Assembly (NCBI RefSeq): GCF_901472535.1
Contig: NZ_LR590470.1
Coordinates: 4,650,001 to 4,714,000 of the forward strand
DNA length: 64,000 nucleotides
From: Sphingobacterium daejeonense
GTDB taxonomy: Bacteria; Bacteroidota; Bacteroidia; Sphingobacteriales; Sphingobacteriaceae
Direction of reading: 5' to 3'
Below the pieces are notes generated by a model, which was given only the letters and a program-made list of their open reading frames with translations, made no database searches and was not told the DNA's origin. Made by a program: the position numbers and the translations under genes. Below are positions 1 through 10,414 of the stretch, piece after piece; position 1 is the stretch's first letter; each line of letters begins with the position of its first letter.

Positions 1-1153
1 TCAAAGAAATCTCGGGACGTGTATTGCTCTGCTTAGCTCCATTACCATCACCATAGTGCTTATACTTATCATAAGCCCATTTGGTAGACCATTCTGCACT
101 CGCATTATTGGTCCTTTTCCAGAATTGGTATCTATCTTCAGTTTTTTCAAACAATTGCTCATATTTACCATCAGCAAAGAAGTCCAAGAATGAGTAAATT
201 GGTCCATCAGTGAAACCTTCACCGTAACTAGCATCTTGGTTAAACCAGAAATTGAACTGAGTACCACCACCTAGGTTGTTCTGATCCGTAAACTTAACCG
301 CCCAAACTACCTCTGGGTAGTTCTTTGTGATAACATCGTCAAAACCACCGCGGTATTGTTCCTTGGACATCAATGTTGGATATTTATTGTAAACCTCAGA
401 AGCTGATGATAAAGCCTTTGACCAATCGTTCATAACCAAATAAACACGAGCCAAATGACCAGTTACAACATCCTCATTGATAAACCACTTTCCTTCGCGA
501 GAATATGAACCCAACAAAGATTTTGCATCTGTCAAATCCTTTACAATTTGGTCATAAGTCTGTTGTACCGTTGAGCGAGGAAGACTTTTCTCATCTTCTG
601 AACTCAATCTTAGAATTACACCAGGTTTTGTCTTTGCAATAGCATAAGTCTGTTGGTAATTCTGAATCAAATGAAAATAACAGATTCCTCTAATTGCTTT
701 TGCCTGACCTAATAATGCATCTTTAGTCGCTTGCTCTCCTTGCGCATTTTCAGCATTGTCGATGATAATGTTTACTTGGTTGATGATTTTGTACATCATC
801 GACCAAATAGCGTCAGACTGCCTGTTTGCCTGAGTCTTGGTAGGCTCATAACGATAAGTGGAAAGTTGATTTCCACCCATATTCGTATGGCATAAGATAT
901 CAGCACCACCTAAATCAACGTACATCTGAAGACCAGTTAATCCTGCATAAACGCGATCTGCTCCCTGAGGGTTAAAAAACAACTGATTGTAGGCTGAAGT
1001 TAAAACTTTCTCTAAACCTGCCGTATTGGAAATAACCAATTCATCCGAAGTGTCAACGGACGAGCTCGTCTCCAAAAAGTCACTACATCCGCTATTTAAT
1101 CCTAGTGCTGCGGCAAGCCCTAATATTTGTATTTTCTTAAATATCTTTTTCAT
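1..1153 (-). CDS. SusD/RagB family outer-membrane lipoprotein (3' end beyond the window)
   Basis: This is the substrate-binding partner of the TonB-dependent transporter just upstream. It begins at the ATG at 1153 and reads open for about 384 codons to the left edge, so the C-terminus is missing. The N-terminus is a lipoprotein signal (MKKIFKKIQILGLAAALG) followed by a lipobox-like NSGC, so the mature protein should be lipid-anchored and surface-exposed. The helical TPR-like SusD fold is suggested by NQLFFNPQGADRVYAGLTG and by the later AKAIRGICYFHLIQNYQ stretch, where most SusD proteins read R-x-x-x-YF-x-L. Only 8 bp separate it from the susC stop, so the two are one transcript. The glycan or peptide substrate cannot be read from this fragment. 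Confidence 0.93.
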   Translation of the reverse strand, partial: MKKIFKKIQILGLAAALGLNSGCSDFLETSSSVDTSDELVISNTAGLEKVLTSAYNQLFFNPQGADRVYAGLTGLQMYVDLGGADILCHTNMGGNQLSTYRYEPTKTQANRQSDAIWSMMYKIINQVNIIIDNAENAQGEQATKDALLGQAKAIRGICYFHLIQNYQQTYAIAKTKPGVILRLSSEDEKSLPRSTVQQTYDQIVKDLTDAKSLLGSYSREGKWFINEDVVTGHLARVYLVMNDWSKALSSASEVYNKYPTLMSKEQYRGGFDDVITKNYPEVVWAVKFTDQNNLGGGTQFNFWFNQDASYGEGFTDGPIYSFLDFFADGKYEQLFEKTEDRYQFWKRTNNASAEWSTKWAYDKYKHYGDGNGAKQSNTRPEISL

Positions 1154-1161
1154 GACGCTAA

Positions 1162-4100
1162 TTAAAATGAAACTTGTAAACCGCCAGTATAAACTCTTCT
1201 AGAACCTTGGATACCATTGTCCGTATCGGCATTACCATTGTAGTTGTTACCCGATAGACCAGTCTCCGGATCTGAATATCTGTTCTTCGCAGAACCAAAA
1301 GTCAATAAGTTGTCTCCCGAAACAAATATTCTAACATTAGATAAGGTCAATTTCTCTAACAATGATTTAGGCAAGTTATATCCTAAAGTCACATTTCTTA
1401 ATCTCAAATAGTCATTGTCGAAAACATAGAAATCAGAAGCTTTTCTTGTGCTTGAATAATCATCATTTGACCATTTTGGCAACAAGGCATTGTCTCCCGG
1501 GTTTTTCCATCTGTCTCCAACCAAGTCCTGAACAACACCTACACCACCACGCAATGCTGTACGCTCGATGTAAGCATAGTCATACATTTTGCCACCAAGT
1601 GAATAGTATAACATAAAGGATAGATCCAAACCTTTATAGTTGAAACTGTTTGTCAAAGCACCAAATGCTTTTGGCAATGCAGATCCTATATATTGGTAGT
1701 CATCAGTAGTTACCAAACTATAATCCTCAGTAACTTCCCAATTATCATTGTCTCCTTTGATGTAATATTGCATATTACCAGTCTCAGCATTTACACCAGC
1801 GTTCTTAACCATGTAAAACTCAAATAATGATTTTCCTTCTTCCATCTTATAACCCGCAGTACGGTTCTCATAAGTGAAAGCTCCACCAGGTAAATAAGTG
1901 ATTTCATTCTTCAAGGTCGAAATATTGAAATCAGCTTTCCAGTTGAAGTTCTCTTTACGGATCACATCTGCTGACAATGTAAATTCAAAACCTCTGTTTG
2001 TTAAGTCTCCAAGGTTAGTATTCTCTCCAATAGCAGCTCCAACTTGTCCCGATAACGGGAATTCTTTGTAGAACAATAAGTCGATCGCATTACGTTGGTA
2101 ATATTCGATTGTACCATTCAATCTGTTGAACAAACTGAAATCCAATCCAACATTGTACTGTTGGTTCTTTTCCCAAATCAAGTTTGGTGTAGGAACCGAA
2201 GAAGGTTTCAAACCAGCAACTGTATATAAATCATCTGAGGCATAAACTCCTTGGTAACCATAAAGGATCTCTCCTCCTGTAGTACCGTTCGAATTACGCA
2301 TAAATAACTTATCATTACCTGTGGTACCATAACTAGCACGTAAAGCTAAATTGTTAATCCAGCTAACATCCTTCATGAAATCCTCTTGGCTGATTCTCCA
2401 TGAAAGACCTCCCGAGAAGAAGTTACCCCAACGGCTTTCAGGACTGAACCTAGATGACCCATCACGACGAACCGAACCGGAAACGAAGTATTTGCCATCG
2501 TAGTTGTAATCAACTTTTCCTAAATAAGACAACAAGTTATAACGGTTTCTGTAAGAGTCATTGCTCCAGTTTCTTGAGGTAGAACCCAATTCAAATTGGC
2601 CCATTTGCATGATCCCCTCTCCATAACCCGTATCGAAATAATCGTCCAATGAATAGGCTTCCTGACCTGCTAAAGCAGATAGATTATGCTTTCCAAAGCT
2701 TTGCTCCCAAGTCAAGATATTGTTGAACGTAACTGATTTTGTTGTACCGTTTGACCTTGTAGCATTACCACCATTGGTAGTTACCGTAATTCCATAAGGC
2801 GCTTGTTGCGATGCATCATGAATAGCCGATCCATAGCCGAAGAACTTATAGATATTGTTGTCAATGCCCAATGATGTTTTGAACTTCAAATTATATGGAA
2901 GTTGAACCTCAGCAAAGAATCTTGAGGAAATCATATTCCTCATGTTATTGTTGAAAGACTCATCATTAGGATTATCCCAATAATCACCACCATTGTTCAA
3001 GGCTTGGATACCAAAGAAATTGTTGGTGTATGAACCATAGTCAAACATACGTTCGCCGGTTTTTTGAGAATAAACCCAGTCCGTATTGTCCACATTTCTC
3101 AACCAAGGTGATTGCAATGAATTCGTGAAGATCAATGCTCTGGATGCACCAGATAAGTTTTGTTTTGAACCTGAGTAAGATAAGTTTCCGCCAACCTGTA
3201 ACCAATCATAAATTTGAGACGTTACATTAGCTCTGAAGTTATGACGTTTAAAATATTGTCTACTTGCATATCCGTTGTCATCCAGGTAACCAGCAGACAA
3301 GAAGTAATTTGTTTTTCCTTCGTTTGCTGTTCCGCTTAGGTCAACACCGTAATCTTGCCTAAGTTTTCTTGAGAAAACAGCGCCATAGAAATCGTAGTCG
3401 CTCTCATCCCAGATCATCTTTAGATTCGGGTTAATCCTTGCATTTCCTTCACCATCATGCAGGACATAATCCTCATTGATGTGTTGGAATGGAGAAACGT
3501 AAGAATTCTGGCCATCTGTTGTTTTTACAGCCTTCAATAGCTTGCCCAATAAGTTTGCAGAAGCCCAATCTCCAGCTGCTTGTTTGCTCAAGCCATATTT
3601 GTAGAATTGGTCATTATACATTCCTTCCCAAGTATTCAATAATTGCTCAGAAGGATTTGCTTTTACAGGATTTACAACTGCATTGTCTGCAGTTCCCCAG
3701 CTCGAGCGGAAATTAATCTGTGGTTTTGCTGATTTACCCTTTTTCGTGGTAACCATCAAAACACCATTTGCAGCACGAGAACCATATAATGAAGACGCCG
3801 CAGCATCTTTCAATACTGTAATCGACTCAATATCGCTTGGTGAAATGGAATTCAATTGACCATCGTATGGCATACCATCAACAACGATCAAAGGATTGGA
3901 TGCTCCAGTCATTGAAGAAATACCACGAATCTGGATTCTTGTATTTCCACCTGGGTTACCTTCGTTGTTCGTTACATTAACACCAGCACTAGCACCTTGT
4001 AATGCCTCAGCAAAACCTGAACCCGAAATCTTCTCGATCTGGTCAGATTTTACAACCGATGCAGAACCCGTAAAAGTCGATTTCTTAGCCGTACCATAAG

Positions 4101-4461
4101 CTACAACCACAACCTCGTCTAAATCCGAACTCGTCTGTTCTAATGTGATGTTTAAATTTGTTTGATTCGTTATTACGACTTCCTCAGATTGGTAGCCCAT
4201 ATAACTAATTACTAAAGTAGATCCACTCTTTACATCTGAAAGACTAAAATGTCCGTTATCATCTGAAAATGTAGAAATACCCGTCCCCTTAACAGTGATC
4301 GAGGCGCCCGCGATTGGACCATTGGAATCACTGATTGTTCCCTCAAGTTTGGACTGTAACCAGAATGAATGAATAGTGTTTGCATTGGCAAAACTATAAC
4401 TTCCACTTCCCAAGGTCGCAGCCATAATCAAATACTTGATAAAAGCAGCTTTGTTTGTCAT
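1162..4461 (-). CDS. SusC/RagA family TonB-dependent outer-membrane transporter
   Basis: A 1099-residue outer-membrane channel that imports oligomers captured by its SusD partner, using TonB energy. Residues 1-26 form a signal peptide. A carboxypeptidase-D regulatory-like domain follows at about 36-115 (EGTISDSNGPIAGASITVKG). The plug domain covers about 118-240, with the characteristic RIQIRGISSMTGASNPLIVVDG and an alkaline stretch ending VLMVTTKKGK. The rest is a beta-barrel ending in GLQVSF with a terminal Phe. Length and order are normal for the family, and the frame is intact. A TAnnTTTG box lies upstream at 4502-4509. No sigma/anti-sigma pair is visible next to it, so regulation is unknown. 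The neighbouring LRR gene is divergent. Confidence 0.97.
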   Translation of the reverse strand: MTNKAAFIKYLIMAATLGSGSYSFANANTIHSFWLQSKLEGTISDSNGPIAGASITVKGTGISTFSDDNGHFSLSDVKSGSTLVISYMGYQSEEVVITNQTNLNITLEQTSSDLDEVVVVAYGTAKKSTFTGSASVVKSDQIEKISGSGFAEALQGASAGVNVTNNEGNPGGNTRIQIRGISSMTGASNPLIVVDGMPYDGQLNSISPSDIESITVLKDAAASSLYGSRAANGVLMVTTKKGKSAKPQINFRSSWGTADNAVVNPVKANPSEQLLNTWEGMYNDQFYKYGLSKQAAGDWASANLLGKLLKAVKTTDGQNSYVSPFQHINEDYVLHDGEGNARINPNLKMIWDESDYDFYGAVFSRKLRQDYGVDLSGTANEGKTNYFLSAGYLDDNGYASRQYFKRHNFRANVTSQIYDWLQVGGNLSYSGSKQNLSGASRALIFTNSLQSPWLRNVDNTDWVYSQKTGERMFDYGSYTNNFFGIQALNNGGDYWDNPNDESFNNNMRNMISSRFFAEVQLPYNLKFKTSLGIDNNIYKFFGYGSAIHDASQQAPYGITVTTNGGNATRSNGTTKSVTFNNILTWEQSFGKHNLSALAGQEAYSLDDYFDTGYGEGIMQMGQFELGSTSRNWSNDSYRNRYNLLSYLGKVDYNYDGKYFVSGSVRRDGSSRFSPESRWGNFFSGGLSWRISQEDFMKDVSWINNLALRASYGTTGNDKLFMRNSNGTTGGEILYGYQGVYASDDLYTVAGLKPSSVPTPNLIWEKNQQYNVGLDFSLFNRLNGTIEYYQRNAIDLLFYKEFPLSGQVGAAIGENTNLGDLTNRGFEFTLSADVIRKENFNWKADFNISTLKNEITYLPGGAFTYENRTAGYKMEEGKSLFEFYMVKNAGVNAETGNMQYYIKGDNDNWEVTEDYSLVTTDDYQYIGSALPKAFGALTNSFNYKGLDLSFMLYYSLGGKMYDYAYIERTALRGGVGVVQDLVGDRWKNPGDNALLPKWSNDDYSSTRKASDFYVFDNDYLRLRNVTLGYNLPKSLLEKLTLSNVRIFVSGDNLLTFGSAKNRYSDPETGLSGNNYNGNADTDNGIQGSRRVYTGGLQVSF

Positions 4462-4501
4462 TGATGTTAAAGTATTAGGTCGAATTTTTGTTATTCGGTT
4501 G

Positions 4502-4509
4502 CAAACATA
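4502..4509 (-). promoter_or_regulatory. Candidate Bacteroidota -7 promoter box for susC
   Basis: TATGTTTG on the minus strand matches the TAnnTTTG consensus. It sits about 40 bases before the susC ATG, giving a leader of roughly 35 bases. The expected -33 TTTG is not clear; only a T-rich TTTCTG is seen. Confidence 0.45.
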
Positions 4510-4902
4510 TTAATTTTTCACAGTTTTAGTCAGAAAAATTTATATTATCTTAATAATTTCTTAATAGATTAAGGCAAAACATTATCCATATCGGTCATTT
4601 TTTTTATCTCAACAGGATAAAGGCTTAAAATTCAGCGAATAAACATCAAAATTGAAACAGAAAATGAGATTTATTGAGATTCAACACCAAAAAATAGTCC
4701 GCATTAACATACATATTCGATGTATTTTCCAAAAAAAAACCTAAAAAACACCTAAATCAATCGATTGCATAGCATAATAAACCAAACAACTATCTACATA
4801 TCATAATTTAAGATCTCTAACACCTTTTTTATCCCTCTACATCTTATCTACAGCTATTAAATAATACAATCACATTGATTAAATTCGGTAAAGGCTTTGC
4901 CC
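4510..4902. other. Long AT-rich intergenic region between divergent susC and LRR genes
   Basis: The 470 bp from 4462 to 4931 hold no convincing ORF or RNA gene. They contain the two divergent promoter boxes near each end and many A/T tracts. No clear inverted repeat for a transcription factor was found by eye. Confidence 0.6.
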
Positions 4903-4910
4903 TAGGTTTG
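4903..4910 (+). promoter_or_regulatory. Candidate -7 promoter box for the LRR gene
   Basis: TAGGTTTG matches TAnnTTTG and lies 21 bases before the ATG at 4932, implying a leader of about 15 bases. An ATTG at 4874-4877, about 25-28 bases upstream, could serve as the -33 element. Confidence 0.5.
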
Positions 4911-4931
4911 GTTTGAATTCAAGATTATATT

Positions 4932-6008
4932 ATGGATAAAAAGTTTTTAAAAAAGATCGCAGAACAAAAGGATAGCATCCAAAAATTTAAGTACAATAAA
5001 GAAGGTATTGAGGTTGTCCCTGAGATTTTGAAAGAATGTAAATTGTTGCAAGAAATCAATCTTGAGGAAAACTACATTTATGAAATCCCAGATTGGCTAT
5101 TTGAGCTCCCTAACTTAAAGGTTCTGAAACTCGCGTTTAATGATATGGAAGACCTTCCCGCGTCTTTAGCTAATGCTAAGAAACTAGAAGTATTATCCAT
5201 TGATTCCCCAATGAAAAATCCGCTCCCAAAAGCTATAGCATCCTTGAAAAATTTAAAGGTTTTGGAAATCAATGAAAAAATAAACGGCTTCCCAAACGAT
5301 TTTTTTGAACTTCCCGAACTTGAGGAATTAACCTTGATTTCTCCTCTAATCAAAAATCTTCCAGATGAAATATCCAAGCTCCCAAAGCTAAAGTCCCTAA
5401 GCCTTTTTCAGCCTTGGTTTGTCAAGGAGTCCGTAGATGTTAAGTTCGAAGAATTAATAGATACTTTGTCCAGATGTCTTGCTCTGGAAAGTCTGGACCT
5501 GTCGAATTCTGGAATGAAAAAAATCCCCAAATCCATCAATAATTTAAAATCCTTAAAAGTGTTGAAACTCAATTCAAATGGAATCAAAGAACTTCCGGAG
5601 GAACTATTTGAACTTACTGAATTAAGGATTTTGGACTTGGGAATAAACCAGATAAAGTCCATTCCAGAAGCCATAAAAAAATTTGGAAAATTGAGAGAAT
5701 TGTTGTTGAACTCCAATTTTTCCGCACCAATAAATGTTGAGAACCTATTCAATAGCATCCCCGATCTTCCGCATCTCCAAAAACTGCACCTTTGGAGTTG
5801 CCAAACAAAAATGGAAATACCAGAAAATATTAACGAATGGAAATCACTTAAGGATCTTGATCTTGACAACAACCTGATCAAAAGCCTCCCAGAAAGCATT
5901 AAAGAAATGACTTGGCTCAAGAGGCTCAGAATCTCAACAAATCAAATCCCAAAAGCTGAATTAGATGAAATTGTGAAGGCCTTAAAAGGAACAAAAGTTT
6001 ATATCTAA
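4932..6008 (+). CDS. Leucine-rich-repeat protein, probably cytoplasmic
   Basis: A 358-residue protein built almost entirely of LRR units of about 23 residues, for example LKVLKLAFNDMEDLPASLA and LKSLKVLKLNSNGIKELPE. The repeats run from about residue 25 to 345 with the L-x-x-L-x-L-x-x-N-x-(I/L)-x-x-LP pattern seen in bacterial and ROCO-type LRR domains. There is no signal peptide, transmembrane segment or attached catalytic domain, so it is likely a soluble protein-protein interaction scaffold. It is transcribed away from susC, and its stop overlaps the stop of the convergent metallophosphoesterase gene by 4 bases. Its partner is unknown. Confidence 0.9.
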   Translation: MDKKFLKKIAEQKDSIQKFKYNKEGIEVVPEILKECKLLQEINLEENYIYEIPDWLFELPNLKVLKLAFNDMEDLPASLANAKKLEVLSIDSPMKNPLPKAIASLKNLKVLEINEKINGFPNDFFELPELEELTLISPLIKNLPDEISKLPKLKSLSLFQPWFVKESVDVKFEELIDTLSRCLALESLDLSNSGMKKIPKSINNLKSLKVLKLNSNGIKELPEELFELTELRILDLGINQIKSIPEAIKKFGKLRELLLNSNFSAPINVENLFNSIPDLPHLQKLHLWSCQTKMEIPENINEWKSLKDLDLDNNLIKSLPESIKEMTWLKRLRISTNQIPKAELDEIVKALKGTKVYI

Positions 6009-7221
6009 ACGGTCAGCTCTCCCAATAACTTCCCTGTTTCATGGATCAGTTTCAGCTGCAATTTGTTTTCATCTGCAATCACACTGATCAAGGTTCTTTT
6101 TGTCCTGTTTTGGACCTCCTCCGATAACCACTGGAAACTCAATCTTCCCAGGTTGTGCCGGATGAATCCCTGGCGTATGGGTATGCCCACAGATCATTAA
6201 GGAAATACCTGATTTATTCAAAGTGTCACCCCATAAACTGAAATAATGGTCAGCAGCATGAACGGGGTTTTTGGAATAAAAGGCCGGAATATGGGTAATC
6301 ACAATCTTATGTTTAGCCTCTTTGAATTCTGGCTTCTCTACTTCACGCTTTAACCACTCTCCTTGCTCTTTTTCTGTATTCGTCAAACTCGGTCAAGCCC
6401 CAGTTCACCGGATCCGAATCCTTCCGCGACTCCCCAGAATCCAATACCAAGATATATGCCGGTCCCTTTCTGAACCCATAATAAAACGGGTGCTCCTGAT
6501 CCAATAGGTAGTCTGTAATCTGCCTGGCGTGGTTGCTCCAAGTCTCATGGTTACCTCGTGAGTAAACAATAGGAACCGAAGAACCGCTCACCTCTGCCAT
6601 AGGAACCAAAACATTGTTCACAAAATGATCTTCTGAACGCATCGAACTGACCATATCCCCGTTCAACACATAAAAATCAGGCTGTTTGGAAGGAACCAAT
6701 CTCCTCAATAACCCAAAAGATTCCGGAGTCTCATGCATATCATTATATACCAAAAAATATAACTGTGGGTCATCATTGGAAAAAGTATTTGCGGTGTAAG
6801 AATTACTGCTTTCTTTCTGGCCAAACTTACTGTCTTTTCTTTCCATCCCTTGCACCTCAACCGCCTCAATAGCATATTGATATTGCTTGCCGGCATCCAA
6901 ATTATTAAGCTTAAAATGATGGACAGTACCGATATGTGCCATTCCGTCCCTAACCTCACGGGTTTTCATATTTAAGTTGTTGGTCTCCGTTCCATAATGG
7001 AGCCAGCAATAGGTAGGCTTCGTGGTGATGCACATGATATCGATGCTGTCAGGACTAGCACTCAGAACAATTGGATTGCATTTAAACAAACAGTTTTCTT
7101 GCAAAACAGAAGTAGAACTTCCAAACACGTCCAACTTCGACGTGCTAAAAGCACCGACCAATAAACCTGCAGTCTTCAAAAAAGACCGGCGATCCAGCGT
7201 TGATAAATTATTATCTTTCAT
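6005..7221 (-). CDS. Secreted metallophosphoesterase, purple-acid-phosphatase-like (two frame breaks)
   Basis: The product of about 405 residues starts at the ATG at 7221, preceded by AAGGA. The N-terminus has DRRSFLKTAGLLVGA, a twin-arginine-like signal suggesting export. A fibronectin-like domain precedes the catalytic core, whose metal-binding blocks are in order: NDMH, NGDM, RGNHE, THIPAF and CGHTHTP. These are the ligands of calcineurin-like dinuclear phosphoesterases, so phosphomonoester or diester hydrolysis is expected. Two frame changes, near 6370 (in a T5 run) and near 6110, interrupt an otherwise collinear protein and look like base-calling errors. The substrate is unknown. It lies downstream of a 5-GTTCGGA-type repeat hairpin and a histidine kinase on the same strand. 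Confidence 0.85.
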
Positions 7222-7369
7222 AATTAATCCTTTTAATGGCATTCTTAAATATTCCCATGCCCCTTTTCAACCCTTCTTCATCAAATCATCAATTTAAAAT
7301 TAGTTGAAATCCTCCAACTATTATCAGATGCTAGTCTAATAAAGGTTTTCTTTTACTCTCATTCGTCTC

Positions 7370-7484
7370 TTGTTCGGACATTGTTCGGACCTTGTTCGGA
7401 GCTTCTTCGGATAACACCCGAACAAGGTCCGAACGAGGTCCGAATGAAAGAGGACGGAGAGTGGAACAAGTCCCGAACCAAAGT
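7370..7484. repeat. 11-bp tandem/inverted TTCGGA repeat forming a long hairpin
   Basis: Four consecutive 11-base units (TTGTTCGGACA, TTGTTCGGACC, TTGTTCGGAGC, TTCTTCGGATA) fill 7370-7413. From 7418 three units of the opposite orientation follow (CCGAACAAGGT, CCGAACGAGGT, CCGAATGAAAG), with a further CCGAACCAAAG at about 7473-7483. The two arms can pair over more than 30 bases. The array lies in the 302-bp gap between the kinase stop and the metallophosphoesterase start, where no gene is visible. It resembles a REP-like palindromic element or an elaborate mRNA hairpin. Confidence 0.75.
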
Positions 7485-7523
7485 CGGACAAGAAAGTCCA
7501 AAACAGAATAAAACAAACCTTCT

Positions 7524-9501
7524 CTAAACCGCCAATTCAATATTGACAATTGTTCCTTCTCCAGGCATAACATCATAGTCCAAGTTGCCTTTCATCATAT
7601 TGACCCTGTTACGGATATTGCTCATTCCCATTCCGTTGGAAGCTCTCGCATGGTCAAGGTCAAATCCTTTTCCATTGTCTTCCACGGTAATCAAAACCTG
7701 TTCTTCATTTTGAATAACCTGTACCAGAATATGGTCTGCCTCGGCATGTCTCAGCGCATTGCTCAACAGCTCCTGCACAATACGATAGATATTAACTTGA
7801 TAATGTTGGTTGAGAGTTTGGTTTAAACCGTCTGTTTGCAATTCGATTTGGGTATGTTGATTGGATAAGGCAGAACATAGGTCTTTCAGTGCCACCTCCA
7901 ATCCACTTCTTAGGAGGTTCGATGGCATCATATTATGCGCTATCCGGCGCAATTCAACAATCGAACGATCCAATTGTTCCACAGAATTTTCGATTTCAGC
8001 AGACTGAAAATTAGATTGTACACCCGATAGCTTCATCTTTATTCCAGACAATGCTCCTCCTAACCCATCGTGAAGATCTTGAGCAATCCGCTGCCGTTCT
8101 TTATCTTCTCCTTCAAGGAATGCTTTGGTAACTTGAAGTTCACGCTCCTGGTCCATTTCCTTCAACCGAAATTCATTGGTTCTCCTTTGATTTTTAAGGA
8201 TATTGTTGAGGTATAAGAATGCCAAGAGAAATACCGCAGCACCCACAGCCAATAACCAAACCCATAATCTCTGGTTTTTTTTGAGTTAGTTCAGCGGCTT
8301 GTTTTTCTGCCCGTAATTGAGTGATTTGTTTTTCTTTTTCTGCAGACTGATATTTATTCTCCAAGTCCAGCAGGTCTTTCTTGAAACCAGCAGAATGCAG
8401 ACTGTCGCTGACTTGAATATACTTTTGAGACCAATTATAAGCTTCCTTCATATTCCCGACTTTGGAATAGGTCTGAGCAAGTAGATTTGAATAATTATTG
8501 CGGTCATTGGGCAAAAGGGTGCTACTTTTCAGAAGGTCTTGCATGACAGCAATGGCTTCGTTGTTCTTTCCAATTTTTTTCAAAGTGGTGAATTTGGCAA
8601 ACTTAGCCCGATTGATATAAAAGTTCTCCGTGCGACCACTCTGAAAAGCGATCGCTTTATCAAAGCTATGGATAGCATCTTGATATTTGCCCATCTTCTC
8701 ATAATACACTCCTTCCGGATAATAGTAGAATAGGAAAACATTGGAGTTTGGATAGTTTTTTAGTACATCATAAGATGCATCCAGATGTTTTCTGGCAACA
8801 TTGAGTTCATTTAAATGGAGATTGTTTTCGGCAAGGATAATATTTACCTCCAAAATACCTTCGAGTTTGGTCAAATCGCTTTCGCTTTGGAGCTTCTTGA
8901 ATAGCTGCAATGCTCTTTTTAGGTATTCATTAGCTTTCACCGTTCATTTGCATTCAGTAAACTGATCGCTACGAACTTATTCGCATTCCCTTCACTGAAC
9001 TTATCCTTAGATTCTATGGCCAAGGGAAATGCGTGGTTGATATAAGCTTTCATCCCTTCCTTTTTCATTGCCTTGAAGCTGTTTGATTAAACCTCTAATG
9101 ATCCACACACCGCTTTGGTATTTTTTAGCCTCAGGATCATGAATGTCTTTAAGCAAACTATCACTGCTTATCAACCTAGAATCTGTTGCGGCCAGGTCCT
9201 CAGTACCAAGTACAGAATAAGCCTCAAAGTATTTTGCGATACCTTCCATCATTCTATGGCCCTTGGCCAATGCTACCCCTTGGTCAAGACGCTGTTTGGA
9301 AAGATCCATTTTTTGATATTTCCTATAGAAATAAGAAAGCCTCAATGCGTTGATGGCTTTAGCACTGTCGGTCTTACTCTCTTTAAGTCTTTTTTCAAGA
9401 AGTTGGATATAATCTTTGTCTTCATCGATACGGACGACAAGTTGGGCATAGCTCTGTATACCAAGGCATACTAAACAGCATATCAGCAAAATATATTTCA
9501 T
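7524..9501 (-). CDS. TPR-containing sensor histidine kinase, HisKA_3/NarX type (three frame breaks)
   Basis: About 655 residues. The N-terminus is a signal peptide (MKYILLICCLVCLGIQSYAQ), followed by a periplasmic TPR sensor region (for example YEKMGKYQDAIHSFDKAIAF). One transmembrane helix (AVGAAVFLLAFLYLNNIL) leads into a coiled linker. The HisKA_3 box is ERQRIAQDLHDGLGG with the phospho-accepting His, and the HATPase domain has QELLSNALRHA (N box) and VEDNGKGFD (G1). This is the Bacteroidota YXXD/NarX-like kinase class. Frame changes near 9060, 8940 and 8275-8282 (a T8 run) break the sensor half only, and the protein reads on normally. No LuxR-type response regulator is adjacent, so its partner is elsewhere. 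Confidence 0.9.
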
Positions 9502-9699
9502 AAGTAGGATAACAAGGCAATAAGTTTAGTTCACATTAGCGTGAAACCTAAGTTATTGAATTTTAAGGAAATGTTAAAGGGTTTTAAGGCAATTTGTTCG
9601 TACACAATTACGGTGGGAAAAATAAAATTCAGCAACAAACGGATTTTTTAAAGGTTATATAATGGGGAACTTAGTGCTTAGATTAAAAATGATTGTAAC

Positions 9700-10413
9700 A
9701 TGGAAGAAATCAAGGCAAGAATTGAGGAGTTAGATTGGCATTCCATCACAGAGGATATGCATCGGTCTGGATATGCTGTTATTGAGCATCTGATCACAGC
9801 GGAAGAGTGCAAGCAATTGATTGAGTTATATGACCAAAAGGATATTTACCGCAAAACGGTGGTGATGGCACGGTATCGTTTTGGATTGGGTGAATACAAA
9901 TATTTCAATTACCCCCTGCCTTTGTTGATCCATGAGATCCGCACCGAGGTTTACCGACATCTGTCCCCGATCGCAAACACTTGGTTTAGAGCATTGAAAA
10001 TCGACAAAATGTTTCCCATGGAACATTCCGAATTACTGAAGCAATGCCATGACAACGATCAGCTCAAAGCAACGCCATTGATCTTGAGGTATACAGAAGG
10101 GGGTTTCAATACCCTCCACCAAGACCTCTATGGAGAAGTATTCTTCCCTATCCAAATGGTCTTGTTCCTGAACGATCCTGAGGAAGATTATTCAGGTGGT
10201 GAATTTGTCTTGACTCAACAGATTCCAAGAGCACAGTCCAAAGCGATTGTCCTCAAGCCCAAACGTGGAGACGCCCTGATCTTTACAACTAGCTTTAAAC
10301 CAGAAAAAGGAACAAAAGGCTACTACCGTGTCAATATGAAACATGGAGTAAGTGAGGTAAAGTCCGGGATAAGACATACCTTGGGCATTATATTCCATGA
10401 TGCATTGAGTTAA
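9700..10413 (+). CDS. 2-oxoglutarate/Fe(II)-dependent dioxygenase
   Basis: An intact 237-residue oxygenase of the double-stranded beta-helix fold. The iron triad is visible as H140-x-D142 (NTLHQDLYG) and the distal H215 (MKHGVSEV). R225, in GIRHTLGIIFHD, is placed to bind the 2-oxoglutarate carboxylate. Such proteins hydroxylate or demethylate proteins, nucleic acids or small molecules. The gene ends one base before an Ada-type zinc domain gene, which favours a role in alkylation damage repair or a related nucleic-acid reaction, but this is inferred from context. It is divergent from the histidine kinase, with a 198-bp gap containing no other gene. Confidence 0.88.
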   Translation: MEEIKARIEELDWHSITEDMHRSGYAVIEHLITAEECKQLIELYDQKDIYRKTVVMARYRFGLGEYKYFNYPLPLLIHEIRTEVYRHLSPIANTWFRALKIDKMFPMEHSELLKQCHDNDQLKATPLILRYTEGGFNTLHQDLYGEVFFPIQMVLFLNDPEEDYSGGEFVLTQQIPRAQSKAIVLKPKRGDALIFTTSFKPEKGTKGYYRVNMKHGVSEVKSGIRHTLGIIFHDALS

Positions 10414-10414
10414 A

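Noticed and set aside
1..270. An 89-residue minus-strand ORF at the left edge
   Set aside because: It lies in a different frame from the clearly coding SusD-like protein, which covers the same bases without a stop.
3489..4099. Plus-strand ORFs inside the SusC region
   Set aside because: They are antisense shadows of an intact 1099-residue SusC with no independent features.
7370..7484. CRISPR array
   Set aside because: Units are 11 bases with no spacers, and no cas gene is present.
7331..7576. An 81-residue minus-strand ORF across the repeat array
   Set aside because: It arises from the 11-base repeat and from out-of-frame kinase codons; its composition is not protein-like.
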